A stretch of 64,000 bases of DNA, taken from Psilocybe azurescens (Eukaryota > Basidiomycota > Agaricomycetes > Agaricales > Agrocybaceae). The notes below the pieces were generated by a model. That model had not been told where the DNA came from and ran no database searches. It was given only the letters and a program-made list of their open reading frames with translations. Position 1 is the first letter of the stretch; the number at the start of each line of letters is the position of its first letter. Shown one piece after another: positions 35,611 through 47,407 of this stretch. Made by a program: the position numbers and the translations under genes. The stretch lies in contig JAJIRX010000876.1 in assembly GCA_023853785.1 (NCBI GenBank), positions 1-64,000 on the forward strand, written 5' to 3'.

Positions 35611-36836
35611 TTAAGCAACAGTCCCTTGTACGATTCTGCTAGCTTACTCTGTATCTTTTCTTACAACCCATGGTACTGAGAGTTGTTTTAGGATTAGAAC
35701 AAAGAATTGTATGATGTATGCGGCTTTTAATGAGGATATACATGCACTCTGATAAATCCAATGAGCCAATGAGCCACTAAGTCCCGTAATGATAATTGGA
35801 ATATAGTATTAAACGTCACAAATAGAACCAGTTCACAGTTTCAAGACGGTCATGGTCCAGCAACTGACACTTAATTTCGATGGATAAACATCCAGAAATG
35901 AAAAGCTCACTCAAACAAAGCGGCCTTGGAATCCACTTCAACTATGCATAGTCAGCGGTGCCACAAATTTGAATAATGGGAACCTATTTGGGATGATGAG
36001 GAAGACGCGTATTTGTCCTCTGTTGGATGGAAGGGTCCATTGTGCTCCCAGTACTACTCAATTGATAAAAGTGATGCAGATGTGTTAGTCAAATTCTTTT
36101 GAACTTTCCAAGTGGCGACTAAACTAGTTTGGGCCATATCGTACAACTTCTTTTTGCTTTGACGCCCAATTGTCCCCACATGGCCAGTCGGTCCCATCGT
36201 ATCCCAAGTATGGTCACCAGTAACAATAACGAGCAACAGGCTTGGACGATACACATTTAAATTTCCTCCGAGTCGTGCATAATTTTATGAAGCTTTGACT
36301 GACGGATTCGGACACTGGTTGGAGGTCCATAACAAGGAAGCAGCCGGCCCCGCCGACAGTCCGAGAGACATGCAACTCACAGACCTCAAGTATATGTGTG
36401 ATTTCATACATCATGCTGTGGCTATAGACCACGTATAAGTTGGTAAGACTTCAATGAACAGCTCCAGCCACATCAACAACTTCCCAATTCTTTTCAATAA
36501 GATTCAGAACAAGTACTACCGCTTCACACAAAGTAACGACTACGCAAGTACTTCTGACATGAGTCGAGGGCACAAGGCTACTGCTCTTTCAATCACAGAA
36601 ATAGTCTGAAATACAGTAGTAGTATTCCTGTTTTTATGTTGAGCGGTGAGTCATCCCCATACAAAGTGTTACTGATTACCGAATAACGCCTCCGAGTTCA
36701 TCCTAGAATCAGACGAAATAGAGTTTAAAACGAAGCCTGGCGCGTTAGTGATGACTTTCCAATAAAGAACGCCTGAGTGTGTGATATATTGGTTCTACTT
36801 AAGTATACCGATAAAGTGTCTACTTACAACCTTTTT
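35611..36836. other. Intergenic, nothing supported
   Basis: Only the first 100 bp resembles the downstream flank of the other repeat units. Two short minus-strand frames (36054-36432) have some protein-like composition but no motif or start context. Confidence 0.3.
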
Positions 36837-38003
36837 TCAACTCAGCCAGCTGGTCCACTTATTTGCTTTTCCCTCAATAACCTGAGCTATCTCTCTCGCG
36901 ACAATTCTATCTGCTTGCTCGCTTGGGTGAAGTTCATCGAACCTTATTACTCTCCGTTAACCGTGTCATTGTCAATCGAAAGAAATACGTAGCACGTACC
37001 ATAGGAAGCTATCTCGATCTGTTCCTTTGGCGATTGTACACCTTCCAGTATCGCTTGTCGACTCATTGAGGTCAAAGACGCAAGCTTGTACGGCGCCTGT
37101 TACATTTAAGGGAGCGGTGCCGTTTAAGTAGAGTGCAGGGTGAGCGAACATATCAGCAAAAGGCTATGTGAGTCAAATATTCCTATAAATAAATTCCAAA
37201 CTGTTAGCGATGATGGCGTTGGAAAGGATCACTGAGGTAAGCTACCTATATGGGCACCAGGAAGGGTTGGGGCTAAAGCTTGTAGCATTAGCTTTGTCAA
37301 CGAATTTCCGGACAAGACGAGCTCCTTCATGAATACGCTCCATTCGGTTGTATTTCGCTGAGCGGTCCAATATCGAGCAGGATAAGAGGTAGGGGCGTAG
37401 AGAGGGACTGTCTCCAGTGGAATCATCTATAAATAGTTGCATTTGCGGATTAGAAATTGTCCAAATAAAATTAATGTATTATACCACTCACATTTTGGAA
37501 GAGGAAATTACGTGCACCACTGGAGAATAAAACCTTGACCCAGTTGATCATACACTCCGTGACATCCACAAGACTAGCCTTGTCGCTTCCAGTAAGCAAT
37601 GCATTAGACCCGACATCGTTGGTGCCGAGCCACAAGGTGTATATCGTCTGGTCAGGCTTCAAAGTCCCTTGCGTCGCAGGTCCTTTGGGCGTCGGTGAAG
37701 TACCTGTGGCATTGAAATATGCTGGCAATTGGCTTTCGAAGAGGGATGGGAAGGGTCTGAAGGTGAGGTTGTTCGAGCAAGTTGCGCCCGATCGTGCAAA
37801 TGGGAAGAGGTTGACATGAGCGAAGCCCGAGGCATACACAGGCCATTGAGTCCCCCATTCGAAATCACTACGGTGTCGGTGTAGCTGTCCCCGAAAGTGA
37901 CAAGATTTTTAATTTGACCTGGACGCACTCCGAGACCAAAGGCTGAGCCGGCTGCAGCAACGAACACGAGGGACAACCGAAGTATATTGTGCGTCTGCAG
38001 CAT
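36837..38003 (-). CDS. Secreted GDSL/SGNH esterase, two homopolymer indels
   Basis: Four exons (37492-38003, 37246-37426, 37000-37182, 36837-36942) encode about 327 residues. A signal peptide (MLQTHNILRLSLVFVAAAGS) leads to block I FGDSYTDT with the nucleophile Ser at about residue 40. Block III is LWLGTNDVG, and the catalytic Asp-His pair is in FDELHPSEQAD near the C-terminus. This is the order of fungal extracellular SGNH hydrolases related to acetylesterases (CE16-like), which act on plant cell-wall esters. Frames break at a run of five C (37852-37856) and a run of four A (37158-37161). One extra base at each restores a protein with all blocks in order, including GIFDSHSL before FADMFAHPALYLNGTAP. 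The substrate is not certain. Confidence 0.85.
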
Positions 38004-39625
38004 TTTTTGGCTAGTTTTGAAGAGTTGGGGTGTTCTACGTGGGCTTCGAGTTGGAGCACCCGTATTTATGACCTCGTCGAAGGAGCTCTAAGTCCATACG
38101 CATGTCGACAAGCGATGGAAAACGCTAAGAGAAGGTTCTATTCTTTACCTTCCCGGGCCCCTAGAGTTATTCCGGGTAAATGCACGTTTAATTACCCAAT
38201 TTATCTAACCGCCTCCTGCTCAATGCTGCTGGGAGAGGTCACAAGGTTTCAAGAAAGGCCCGGACCAAGTTGGCGAGGACACGACCGTCTGTGACGAAGC
38301 TGCTGTCATTTGAGATCTATGCAGGAGTACTGAAATTTCGTGGAATAAATCGGACATATAGAGTTAAAGGAGGTGCTTTTGTGTGGGGAGAAAGTCACAA
38401 GACTTCTTGGAATTCGTTATTATTATCTCTCAAGCGGGACGGAAAGACCGAGAAACACCCGCTTGGAGTCAAACGGGAGGGCTCATTTATACACGCCTAA
38501 AGAGATTGAGGAAATGCTACGTTACCAAGTACAAGCTGTCCTTAATTTTGTAGCCAGGTATTGAGTGACTCCAAGGATGCTGTAGGTTGGCAGCGAATCG
38601 TCGTGCGTTTTGAAATATCAACCTGGGTATGTAAATGCTGCATGTGTCAACTCTGGATGCCGGCTAAGATCTAAAACTTTAACCTCCTAATTGCTGGCCA
38701 ACACTTGACTTTCAAGTCTCGGTTGTATCTGTATCTTTGATTCTAATACTTCGTTCCTCGTACAGGACAGACTCGTGAGTCATCGTCTCGAGCTGGTGTT
38801 CATTGCTTGAACACTGGCGATGGCTCAACTATAACATGGGCGCCTGTGGATTGATCCTTTCCCAGGTACCAGGTATTTCAGAGAGCATAGGCATTGCCTC
38901 ACCTCGAGATCTCGGCGAACTTTGAGAGCGAAATAATGTCCCGTCGGTCCGTGAAGTATGCTTCTCTGCTCTACTGGCTCCATAGGTCAAGTTATTGATA
39001 TCTTAGTATCATCGTTGGTTCAAGTCGTCGTCAATTATCTGGAATGATGCACACCTGGGATATAAAACTACACGGGTATCGTTCCATGCAATCATAGTCA
39101 TGCAGAGACTCTGTCGCCTATGTGAGCATGGTAAAAGCGTGCTGTCGTTGACCATGCAGCTCAAAAAGTGCGCAACATGCCGATCGGAGATTTAACTATT
39201 AATAGATTCTAAATTTGGCGCAGCGTGTATAAGCCATCGACTAGCTAATGTTAAAACACATTAGGAGCATAGTAGACAAATGAGGTAGTCAAAAAGTCTG
39301 AATATCGGAGTATCATACGTTTCTGGAACTACATATGAGGAATTTGGAGGCCGTAATCGGGTTTCCGTTTAAGTATACTCTTCACCTAATCAATACCCTC
39401 GAGGAAATTGTCTGTGCCTTCCGTGCTGGATAGCTCTTGAAGGTGTTTTACGCGACGTAGGTAGAAATGAAACGTGGCTTCAGAAAGATGGGTGAAGTTT
39501 CTGTTCCGTATTCGGGAGGATACAACTAGAGTAGTTGACCCCGGTCTTGATTTGCATCACCGGTAAACATGCCACGGTCCTTTCTGCTGTGTATATGATA
39601 TGGATATTTCCGTCGTGGCCTTTCG
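38004..39625. other. Intergenic, nothing supported
   Basis: About 1.6 kb upstream of the esterase. Several 60-100-residue plus-strand frames overlap one another (37989-38564) without motifs. No RNA gene was recognised. Confidence 0.3.
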
Positions 39626-40143
39626 TCATCTATGAAGGTAAGGTCCATGAAGCCGAGATTGTACAGAACGGCGAGGATTTGGATAGATGAAGTTTCTGCC
39701 GAGAGGGTTATCCGGGGTGGGTGGCATACGAAGATACTTCACGTTTAGAGGATTTATCGTCAATCGTGTATGTGAAAATTTGCAGAGACCGTAAGGCCTG
39801 TAGTCGATGAGCTCTTGAAGGAGCTCGTCTGATGCCCATTTATGTTCAAATGCTACCGTATCTCTTTTAAGTTTCTCCTGATCACTATACGATATTATGC
39901 TGTGCCACTCAAGCAGGCGCAATTTTCCTCCAGAAATAAGGAACTGATAGGGTGCGACTCTCGTATGGATGCGAGGCGCTGAAGATTCCCCAGGCGGCCT
40001 CGGTAATAAGTCAACAATAGTCCCATCTCTATTCAATACTACAGGCGACCCTTCTCGATCGCTTTTTACTGAAAGGCCGTCGTCAACGAGTTCTGTGCAT
40101 GTTGTATGTCCCTCACGAAGATAGTCAAAGCTACACTGATACC
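39626..40143 (-). CDS. Hypothetical protein, 3' exon
   Basis: An open frame from a stop at about 40146 to the stop at 39626-39628 reads as a natural protein: FDYLREGHTTCTELVDDGLS, then LNRDGTIVDLLPRPPGESSA, then SGGKLRLLEWHSII and KYLRMPPTPDNPLGRNF. There is no convincing ATG before about 40036, so an upstream exon is likely, possibly starting near 40168 (MSRLRSTEG in another frame). No domain is recognised. The length and composition argue for a real but incomplete gene. Confidence 0.35.
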
Positions 40144-40504
40144 TTCAGTGCTGCGGAGCCTCGACATTAGCAAAGCTTGCTCGAGTAGTACGCTGGATAA
40201 AAAGGCAAACGCGGCTACAAAGGACAAAGGTCACAGATAAGTCAAGAGAGAGGGGTGGGAGGGGTATATTACAATATGGTCAGGTATGTAATGTAGCAAA
40301 TCCAGTCTATACATAGTCTATGGATCATCTAGGGTTCGAGTTAAGTCACTGGCAAGGCTCTGAATCAGTGACGATGGCGATTCCCTGCGGTACTGGGCGC
40401 CAGTGGTTGTTTTGGCATGTCTTATATCGAAACGGACGTCATTCAAGGAGAGTTAGAATTGAGTCAGATGAGGGTTCAGCGGACCCGGTGTAGCAGGCCA
40501 GTCG

Positions 40505-41635
40505 TTAGGTTGGAGTCGTTGAGGTTGGAACTGGCGCCGGAACTGACGCTGGTGAGGGAGCTGGAGCTGACGCTGATACGGCGGAACTTGGGCGATTGAG
40601 CTCCGCGGCGTGGCTGTTCAGAAGAAGAAAAAATATGACAACAGGTCAATCACAGCCCTCACCAACGTGTGCCAAAAAAAAAAGCAACACTCAACTCGCG
40701 CAATGTATCGTATATAAACTTATAACTCCGCAAATGCCCCTTCAGCCGGCGGATGTCGAGGCTATATGTCCCTGGGAGGCCCGCGAGCTGGGTGAGCTCG
40801 ACGGAGAAGCGAACTTCGTGCGAGGGGTCGGCGGAGGGCGAGGGCCCGTAGAGGGTGCATTTTCTTCCTTTGTAGGGGCCTTTGGGTTTTGATGGTTTAA
40901 ATTGGGAGGAAGAGGGTGCGAGGGTTGGGTTTAGGTTTGCCTCGGAATTTGCCCTCAGTTCGGGAGCTGAATCTGCATTCGAGGTGGGTGGGTCGAGTAT
41001 GTGGGACTGTGATATCCGGTGGACTTGGATGCGTTTTTAGCTTTTGGAACGCGTTTGGATTTGGATTTGGATGCGCCCGCGCGTAGGCGCTGGGTGCCCG
41101 AGGTAGCTTCGGTCTCGGTGTCTGAACCTGAACCTGAACCTGAGCCGGATCCGGAGTCGGAGTCGGATTGTTCGAGATCCTCCTCCTCCACTTTTTGGTC
41201 GTCGCTGCCGTCCCAGTCGTCGTCGTCCCCGCCCCAATCTCCCTCGTCCTCCAGATCATCATCATCCTCCCGTTCCTCCTCCGGCCCATCTCCGTTCTCC
41301 ACGTCCTTTTCCTTTTCCTCTTCTGCACCCGCACCCGCACCCGCACCCGCACCCGGCCGCACACAGCGCATGCGGAACGCGCTCTCGGCGCGCACACGCA
41401 CGCCCATGCGCAGGAGCAGGCTGCGCATCGCGTGCATGACGCGGGCGGGCGGGGCGGTGGTGATGGTCGTACGGTCGATCGCGCCGCGGTGGATTGGGGG
41501 AGGGGAGGGCGGAGAGCCGCGGAGGCATTAGAGGCGGACGAGGCAGGGGCGGGAGTGGTTTGGGAGGAGGCCGCGGAGGCGGGAGGGGCTGCGGCTGCGG
41601 CTGGGGGTTGGGCCGGGATGGACGATTGGGTGGTC
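40505..41635 (-). CDS. Kinase-less KA1-domain protein, paralog of the KIN4-like C-terminus
   Basis: From ATG 41635 the start is Ala/Pro/Ser rich (MTTQSSIPAQPPAAAAAPPA). Then comes a KA1 first half: IHRGAIDRTTITTAPPARVM, RSLLLRMGVRVRAESAFRMR and CVR. It parallels [20 protein letters not shown] and CVR of the kinase at 54829-60621. A long acidic linker (EEEREDDDDLEDEGDW) separates it from the second half ([20 protein letters not shown], then DIRRLKGHLRSYKFIYDTLR), again matching the kinase. An intron (40614-40695) sits at exactly the same codon as the kinase's last intron. Frames shift near 41508 and 40990. No kinase domain l lies upstream. KA1 domains bind acidic phospholipids; a decoy or regulator role is speculative. 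Confidence 0.65.
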
Positions 41636-42680
41636 ATTTTTGAGTTAGGGTTAGATTGGATGGGAGGATACACGATGCAACGTTGAGTATTGAGTACTGA
41701 GTACTGAGTATTGGATATTGAGTCTGGAGTGGTGTGCTAGATTGAGCAGGCGCTATAGCTATCCTGGATGGGCGTCGGATGTGGCCTTGGCCTTAGGCGA
41801 GACTGTGGGTGGATTTGCTCGGTATGTGTGTGTATAGAAAAAGAGAAAGAGAAAGAGTCTCGAAGAAATGTTTCTTGATTCGGCTCTAGATGGACGGATG
41901 GTGTCGATGGGGCGTGACCCAGGGAATGGAATACGAGCGCTCGAGAGTTCTTGTTTTCGTGTTTCTTCAAAGTTCAATGCAACTCGAATGACCGTGGTTT
42001 TAACGCGAATAAAGGGGAGCTGTTCTATTCCAGTCGGGAAGCCTGCAGCAGTGCTCGTAAGCAGTTCTCCAGTGAGAAATGCGAAGCGTAAGGATGTATG
42101 TATGTATATATGTATGTATGTAGATCGTCGAGACTGTTGTGCCTGTTGGATAATTGGCAGATTAGCGCGTCGATTTGATTTCGATTTTGATTTTGATTAA
42201 TTTTGCCCCTTTTCCAGGAATGATTATCCAGCGCCCACTGCTGGTGACCGCTGACGTATTGTACTTATATTTGTAACCTTTCTTTGTACAGCCTGCCTGA
42301 GGACGGGCTAAGTAGGACTTCTGTAACGGTTGAAACGTTGAGTACTGAGTGGATGTGGAAGAAGGACGTGGATGTGGGTGTGGATGGCACTCGATGTGGA
42401 TTTTGACGAGTGGGTCGACTTTTTAGGCAATCTGAATTCTTCAAGAATCAAGAAGCCGGGATGCGCGGCGCGCGCAGTGATTCGGCGAAGTGAGTCAGTT
42501 CTTCATTTTATTTATTTATTTTGGGGAGACGTACTTAGTCACGGTGCTGGCCATGGAATACTCTCGAATATCAATCATTGACAAGAAATCAGATCCAGAG
42601 CGCTTCTTTACTTCTAAAAATGAACGTATCTTACTGCAAATGTAAGTACATACATGATGGCACATCAAATTAGTAGGCCA
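41636..42680. other. Upstream region of the KA1 gene with simple repeats
   Basis: Contains short-period repeats (AGTACTGAGTACTGAGTATT near 41694, AGAAAGAGAAAGAG near 41840, GTATGTATGTATATATGTAT near 42096, TTTTGATTTTGATT near 42183). The minus-strand view is CT-rich like a fungal promoter and leader. No kinase catalytic sequence is present here. Confidence 0.4.
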
Positions 42681-43340
42681 GCTCAATTGCGCACCGCGTA
42701 GGCTCTTTGTTGCGAAAGGTGATAGGTCAAATATCCTCGACGTGAGGTTGCTCGGATATTTGGTAGTCCAGATTTAAGTCAAGGAATCTGTTGGATACAG
42801 ATTACTTGGGGTGTCTTGGGCTATTACCCAGTGCGCAATGCGCAGCACTAGTATGTGATGGATTACGAAAGCCCGGCGACGCAGTATCGATTGAACGACT
42901 GACTGGGTTACAGATCTTGTACACGGTGCGAAAGAGAAGAGAAGTCGGTAAGGTTGGGGATCACAGTCACGTGTACGCAGATGTAGAAGATAAGATAATA
43001 TGGAACAGGGGTGTGGTAAGACTGGGACGCCAGGCTTACATTCTGACTCATGTATTTAAATTGCGATCTGGGATATCGGTAGGCCTTATACTTATGATCC
43101 ATTTAAATCGAGCTCTGGGTTATTGGTAAGCCTTGTATAGTTTCTAAACCAAGAAATACAAACAACTTTAAGCTAAAAGGGCAGGCAAATACCTGGTAGG
43201 AGGTTGCATTGAGGTCGAGCTCTGTTATTCTTATTCCGAATCGTACACTCCTGTAAGCAAGCCGTAACCGTTACACCAAATGGCGCTATAAATACACTCT
43301 GGCATCTAGTTGCTCGGACTGTATATGAAGTGGTGAGCCG
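42681..43340. repeat. Inverted and rearranged fragments of the array flank
   Basis: The 42.80-43.03 kb block, read on the minus strand, matches the plus-strand block found at 46.43-46.55, 48.54-48.66 and 50.87-50.99 kb (CTTCGACACCGACTTCTCTT type). The 43.06-43.17 kb block matches 53.58-53.70 kb (AAATTGCGATCTGGGATATC versus a similar stretch). So the left edge of the tandem array is a patchwork of its own flanks. Confidence 0.6.
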
Positions 43341-44167
43341 CCAGGCTTACAACTCCAGTATGTTTGTAGGAAAAAAATGTCTGCGTGATCTCCATCTGTA
43401 TCCGTGAAGTTCGCTTTCGTTCAGAATCAAACGTTTATGGATGCCAATAGATAAGTTAGCAAGCCAAGTACTGGCAGCTCTCGCGGATTTCAAGGAACGT
43501 AATAAATAGTAACAGTTCAAGATTCGAGTGACATGGATTGAGCTGTATACTCGTGGGCCACAGCTAAGAAGGATCTCTCGGGAGAAGATTTCGGGAGAAA
43601 CGCCTGTCAATAGCTACATATAGAACATTTACTAAATTTGTCGCAGACAAAGTCTTCTATGAATATATTGTCGTTCCTGAATAACACTTGGAGCATGGTT
43701 TCTAGTCTTTTTATTGACCAAATTTTTCAAACGTATGAAGGTCGTAATTAGTCTAGAAATGAAATAAGAGTGGAAATTTCAACATTCAGAGAGAATACGG
43801 GCTTACAGTCGAGTAGATGTTGTACTCGGCTAATATTAGCACCTTTCACTGTCACTTTGAGTAATAATTCAGGAACATATTGACAAGACATGTTGCTTCA
43901 ATTTCTCCGTGACATTAGAGTCCACATTAATCGGAGCTTTCATGATCACTTTCAGATCATACGAAACTACAGTGATATTGGTAGATACAGAGGTACCCAA
44001 AGCTGAGCGAGTGACTCGTGCACGTCAACCATGCATACAATTTATTGATCCAGTAAATCGCCGTCGAACTGTCTTCTAACATTCTTTCAATCTGGTACGC
44101 GAGCTGGGTCGAAATAGTGCTTCACAGAGCTAGTGACCAATCTTCAGTCTCCTGCAGTGCGAAATGG

Positions 44168-44174
44168 TATAAAG
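44168..44174 (+). promoter_or_regulatory. TATA box of copy C
   Basis: TATAAAG, 96 bp before the ATG. Confidence 0.65.
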
Positions 44175-44263
44175 AGCGCGCATTGTATCTTCAGGTCTTC
44201 AGCAGTTCAATCACTAGCTAAATCAACAAGCTTCCAAACACGCTTCATTCTCAACTATCAATC

Positions 44264-44761
44264 ATGTACTTCACTGCCAAGTTCACCAGCATCCTTTTGG
44301 CCGTCACTGCTTCTGCACTGTCTGCACAGTCGGCCGCGATTGAGGCTCGCGTGAGTTTATGAGCGTACTCAATTACCACTGCCCACCAATTAATAAATAT
44401 TTCTGTACCCGACAGACTGATCTTGCCGAGCTATCTGTGGTCTTCTTCGACGACGTCAACTTGACTGGGGCAGCATATTCTCCCGATAGCCTCGTCCAAG
44501 CCGTTTGTAGCACGCTCCCCGGGAATTGGCTTGACAGGGCGGAGAGTGTGCTCATAGGCACTGGATTTACTTGCACATTCTTTGGGTACGTATCATAATG
44601 GTTGGAGTCATTGGGGATCTCTTGTCTAATGTGTCGTCTGTTTGGCTAGATTCCAAGGTTGTGAGGGACCGGGAACTACGCTGTCTGGAACCGTCAAGTC
44701 GCTCCCCAACCCTTCGCTTTACGATAATGTCGAGTCTTTCTCCTGCAATAAGGCATTGTAA
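44264..44761 (+). CDS. Small secreted beta/gamma-crystallin-like protein, copy C
   Basis: Exons 44264-44350, 44416-44585, 44650-44761; introns 65 and 64 bp; intact, 122 residues. The mature protein encoded by exons 2 and 3 is identical to copies A, D and E. Exon 1 differs at two residues (LLAVTAS and SAAIEAR), so the signal peptide varies more than the secreted domain. That pattern suggests recent duplication, gene conversion or selection on the mature part. Splice sites (GTGAGT and GTACGT donors) are the same in all intact plus-strand copies. Confidence 0.9.
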
Positions 44762-45583
44762 TTAACAGTGCCTTGTACAATTCTATTGGACTCCTCTACA
44801 TCCATTTCTTGCAAAGTATGGATTTAGCAGTAGAATATGTAGTAATTCAAGAGAAACCGTTGTGAATTAAATGAAACTGAAATGATAAATATGGTACATT
44901 TTACTATGGCACAATTCATGGAGGAGGCAAAGATGTTCTTCAATCTCAACTACAACTTCTTTAGACATTTTGGTATCGGCAGTAGAGAGGGGAGCAAGCA
45001 CACCCAATGATTGCGCATAAAAATTATCAGGCTAGCTCAATGCGCACTGCGCAGCATCGCGATGTACGATCCCAGTGGGAGATTATTATTTGTGTATTAG
45101 TATGCTATTATGGATTAATATATTTGACATGTATCCTTCAATTTTCTCAATAAACGCTTCATTAAATTCGTTTTGGATTTTCTGCCATTCTAGCCAAGTT
45201 CTCCGGGCATATAACTTTAATGAAAGTCGGGAGTTAAAACGCTGTTATTTTCAAGTTTCAACCAATGGGAAACCCCAACAACTTTCAACGAAAAGGGGCT
45301 ATTAAATGCCTGTGGTATGAGCACACCGCTGGATTATTGACATTAGGTGCTTACTTGATCTTCACCGTTTGTCATTTGATCAAAATTAAGCATGTAAAGG
45401 TTGCATTAGGGTCTAGTTCTGTTATTCTTATTCCGGATCGTACACTGCAGTATGTATGTAGGAAAAAATGTCTGAGTGATGACCATCCGTATTCGTGAAG
45501 TTCGCTTCGTTCAGAATCAAACGTTTATGGATGTAAGCCTGGCGCCCCAGTCCCTTGCCATATTATCTTATCTTCTACATTTA

Positions 45584-46423
45584 CATCGGCAAAACCGACA
45601 AAACCAAATATTACATTGCGGTCTATATAAGGTAAGTCGATCATTTTGAGGCTATATATGGGTGATCGAAACCTTTGTGTGTCTTTGGAAAGTCATCAAA
45701 ACATTGTATTACATTACTATGCCCAATAATTATTCTAGTATTTTGAACTGGTTGAGTAAGAATTAAGGCAATATTAAATTTAAGCAAAATATTTATTCAA
45801 CTTTACTTTCAGTGGTAATTTTTGGTGGACCATTGAGGTACGTTGCATTTTTTGACAACCTTTTCTGTATTCTTATAAGTTACCATAAGCATAAGTTTTG
45901 TATGTAAAATACACTAAACATTGGTATGAGATTTAATTGTATATCAATTATTTTGGCTCTCCCAGATAGGCCGCTTTTTAAATAGTGACATTGACTGTCA
46001 CGTTCTTATATACAGTAATGACGTATTGGTGTAGTAGTTAGAATAGGTATTTAATTATGTTCTGCGAAGGTGGTGGTTCAATCCTGATAAGTAGCATTTC
46101 AATTAAATGTGATATTATGAATAATCAATTGGAGTTATATGGGAAGAGTGCTATGTATTTTGTAGCAACATTAATGATCCAATATTTTTATTGTAAAATT
46201 GCCCCTCAGTGGCTGTGGAAAATTGTTTTGTAATGCAAGGTTAACAAAGATTTAAGCTACCTTACAAGGACTACAAAGGTTTTATTTTTAGCTAATTCTG
46301 GCCATGACTTACAAATAAGGAGTCTATTTGTTTCACTTTACCATGCCTTTTGGGCGTTTGCGTCATTTGTTGCCTTTCAAGGGCATTGCATTCCAATATA
46401 TTCTTTTTGCGGTTTTGCCGATG
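45584..46423. mobile_element. Non-autonomous TIR transposon with TA target duplication
   Basis: An AT-rich 840-bp element begins CATCGGCAAAACCG and ends with the exact reverse complement CGGTTTTGCCGATG, flanked on both sides by TA (45582-45583 and 46424-46425). Sister units at 48.54 kb (CTACATTTACGTACACGTG) and 50.86 kb have the uninterrupted sequence with a single TA. TA duplication and short perfect inverted ends are typical of the Tc1/mariner superfamily. It encodes no transposase, so it would need one in trans. Confidence 0.8.
46020..46095 (+). other. tRNA-like sequence with A and B boxes inside the transposon
   Basis: TGGTGTAGTAG (46027-46037) fits the RNA polymerase III A box, and GGTTCAATCC (46075-46084) fits the B box, 48 bp apart as in a normal tRNA. 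The T stem partly pairs, but the acceptor stem pairs poorly. It is therefore a degenerate tRNA-derived sequence rather than a working tRNA gene. Confidence 0.45.
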
Positions 46424-47311
46424 TACGTACACGTGACTGCGATCCTCAACCCTTTCCTTCGACACCGACTTCTCTTTCCTAATGCACCATACACACCCGT
46501 AACCCAGTCAGTCGTTCTATCGATATATTGTGCTCCTGTCACTCTACGCGTGGCTCTCAGTGAGCCCTGTGACGCCGGGCTTTCAATGGATGCTAATAGA
46601 TAAGTTACCATGTACTGGCATCTTTCGCGGCTTTCAAGGAATGTAAGGAATAGTAACTCGTTTCAAGATTCGAGTGGCATCGATTAAGATGTATACTCGT
46701 GGGCCAGAGCTAAGAAGAAGATTTCGGGAGAAGATTTCGGGAGAAACGCCTGTCAATAACTACATATAGAACATTTACTAAATTTGTCGCAGACAAAGTC
46801 TTCCGTGAATATATTGTCGTTCCTGAATAACACTTGGAGCATAGTTTCTAGTCCTTTTATTGACCAAATTTTTCAAACGTATGAAGGTCATAATTAGTCT
46901 AGAAATGAAATAAGAGTGGAAATTTCAACATCCACAGAGAACACGGGCTTACAGTCGATTAGATGTTGACTACTGAGCTAATATTAGCATCCTTCACTGT
47001 CACTTTGACTAATAATTCAAGGAATATATTGACAAGACATGTTGCTTCAATTTCTCCGTGACATTAGAGTCCACATTAATCGGAGCTTTTATGATCACTT
47101 TCAGATCATACGAAACCACAGTGATGTTGGTAGATACAGAGGCACCCAAAGCTGAGCGAGTGACTCGTGCACGTCAACTATCCATACAATTTATTGATCC
47201 AGTAAATCGCCGTCGAACTGTCTTCTAACATTCTTTTCACTCTGGTACGCGAGCTGGGTCCAAACAGTGCTTCACAGAGCTAGTGACTGATCTCCCTTCA
47301 GTGCGAAATGG

Positions 47312-47318
47312 TATAAAG
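47312..47318 (+). promoter_or_regulatory. TATA box of copy D
   Basis: TATAAAG, 96 bp before the ATG. Confidence 0.65.
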
Positions 47319-47407
47319 AGCGCCCGTTTTCTGTTCAGGTCTTCAGCAGTTCAATCACTAGCTAAATCAACAAGCTTCCAAACACATTTCATTCTCAACT
47401 ATCAATC

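Larger units (their letters stand above)
43450..46598 (+). repeat. Tandem unit 1 (copy C), interrupted by a transposon
   Basis: Units are delimited here by the recurring GATAAGTTA block (43450, 46599, 48730, 51038). Unit 1 is 3149 bp, of which 840 bp is the inserted element at 45584-46423; without it the unit is about 2.3 kb like its sisters. It holds promoter block, copy C gene, and a downstream block with GCTAGCTCAATGCGCACTGC. Confidence 0.8.

Noticed and set aside
41019..41686. Long plus-strand frames opposite the KA1 gene
   Set aside because: They are mirror images of Pro/Ser/Asp-rich codons on the minus strand, which carries the recognisable KA1 halves.
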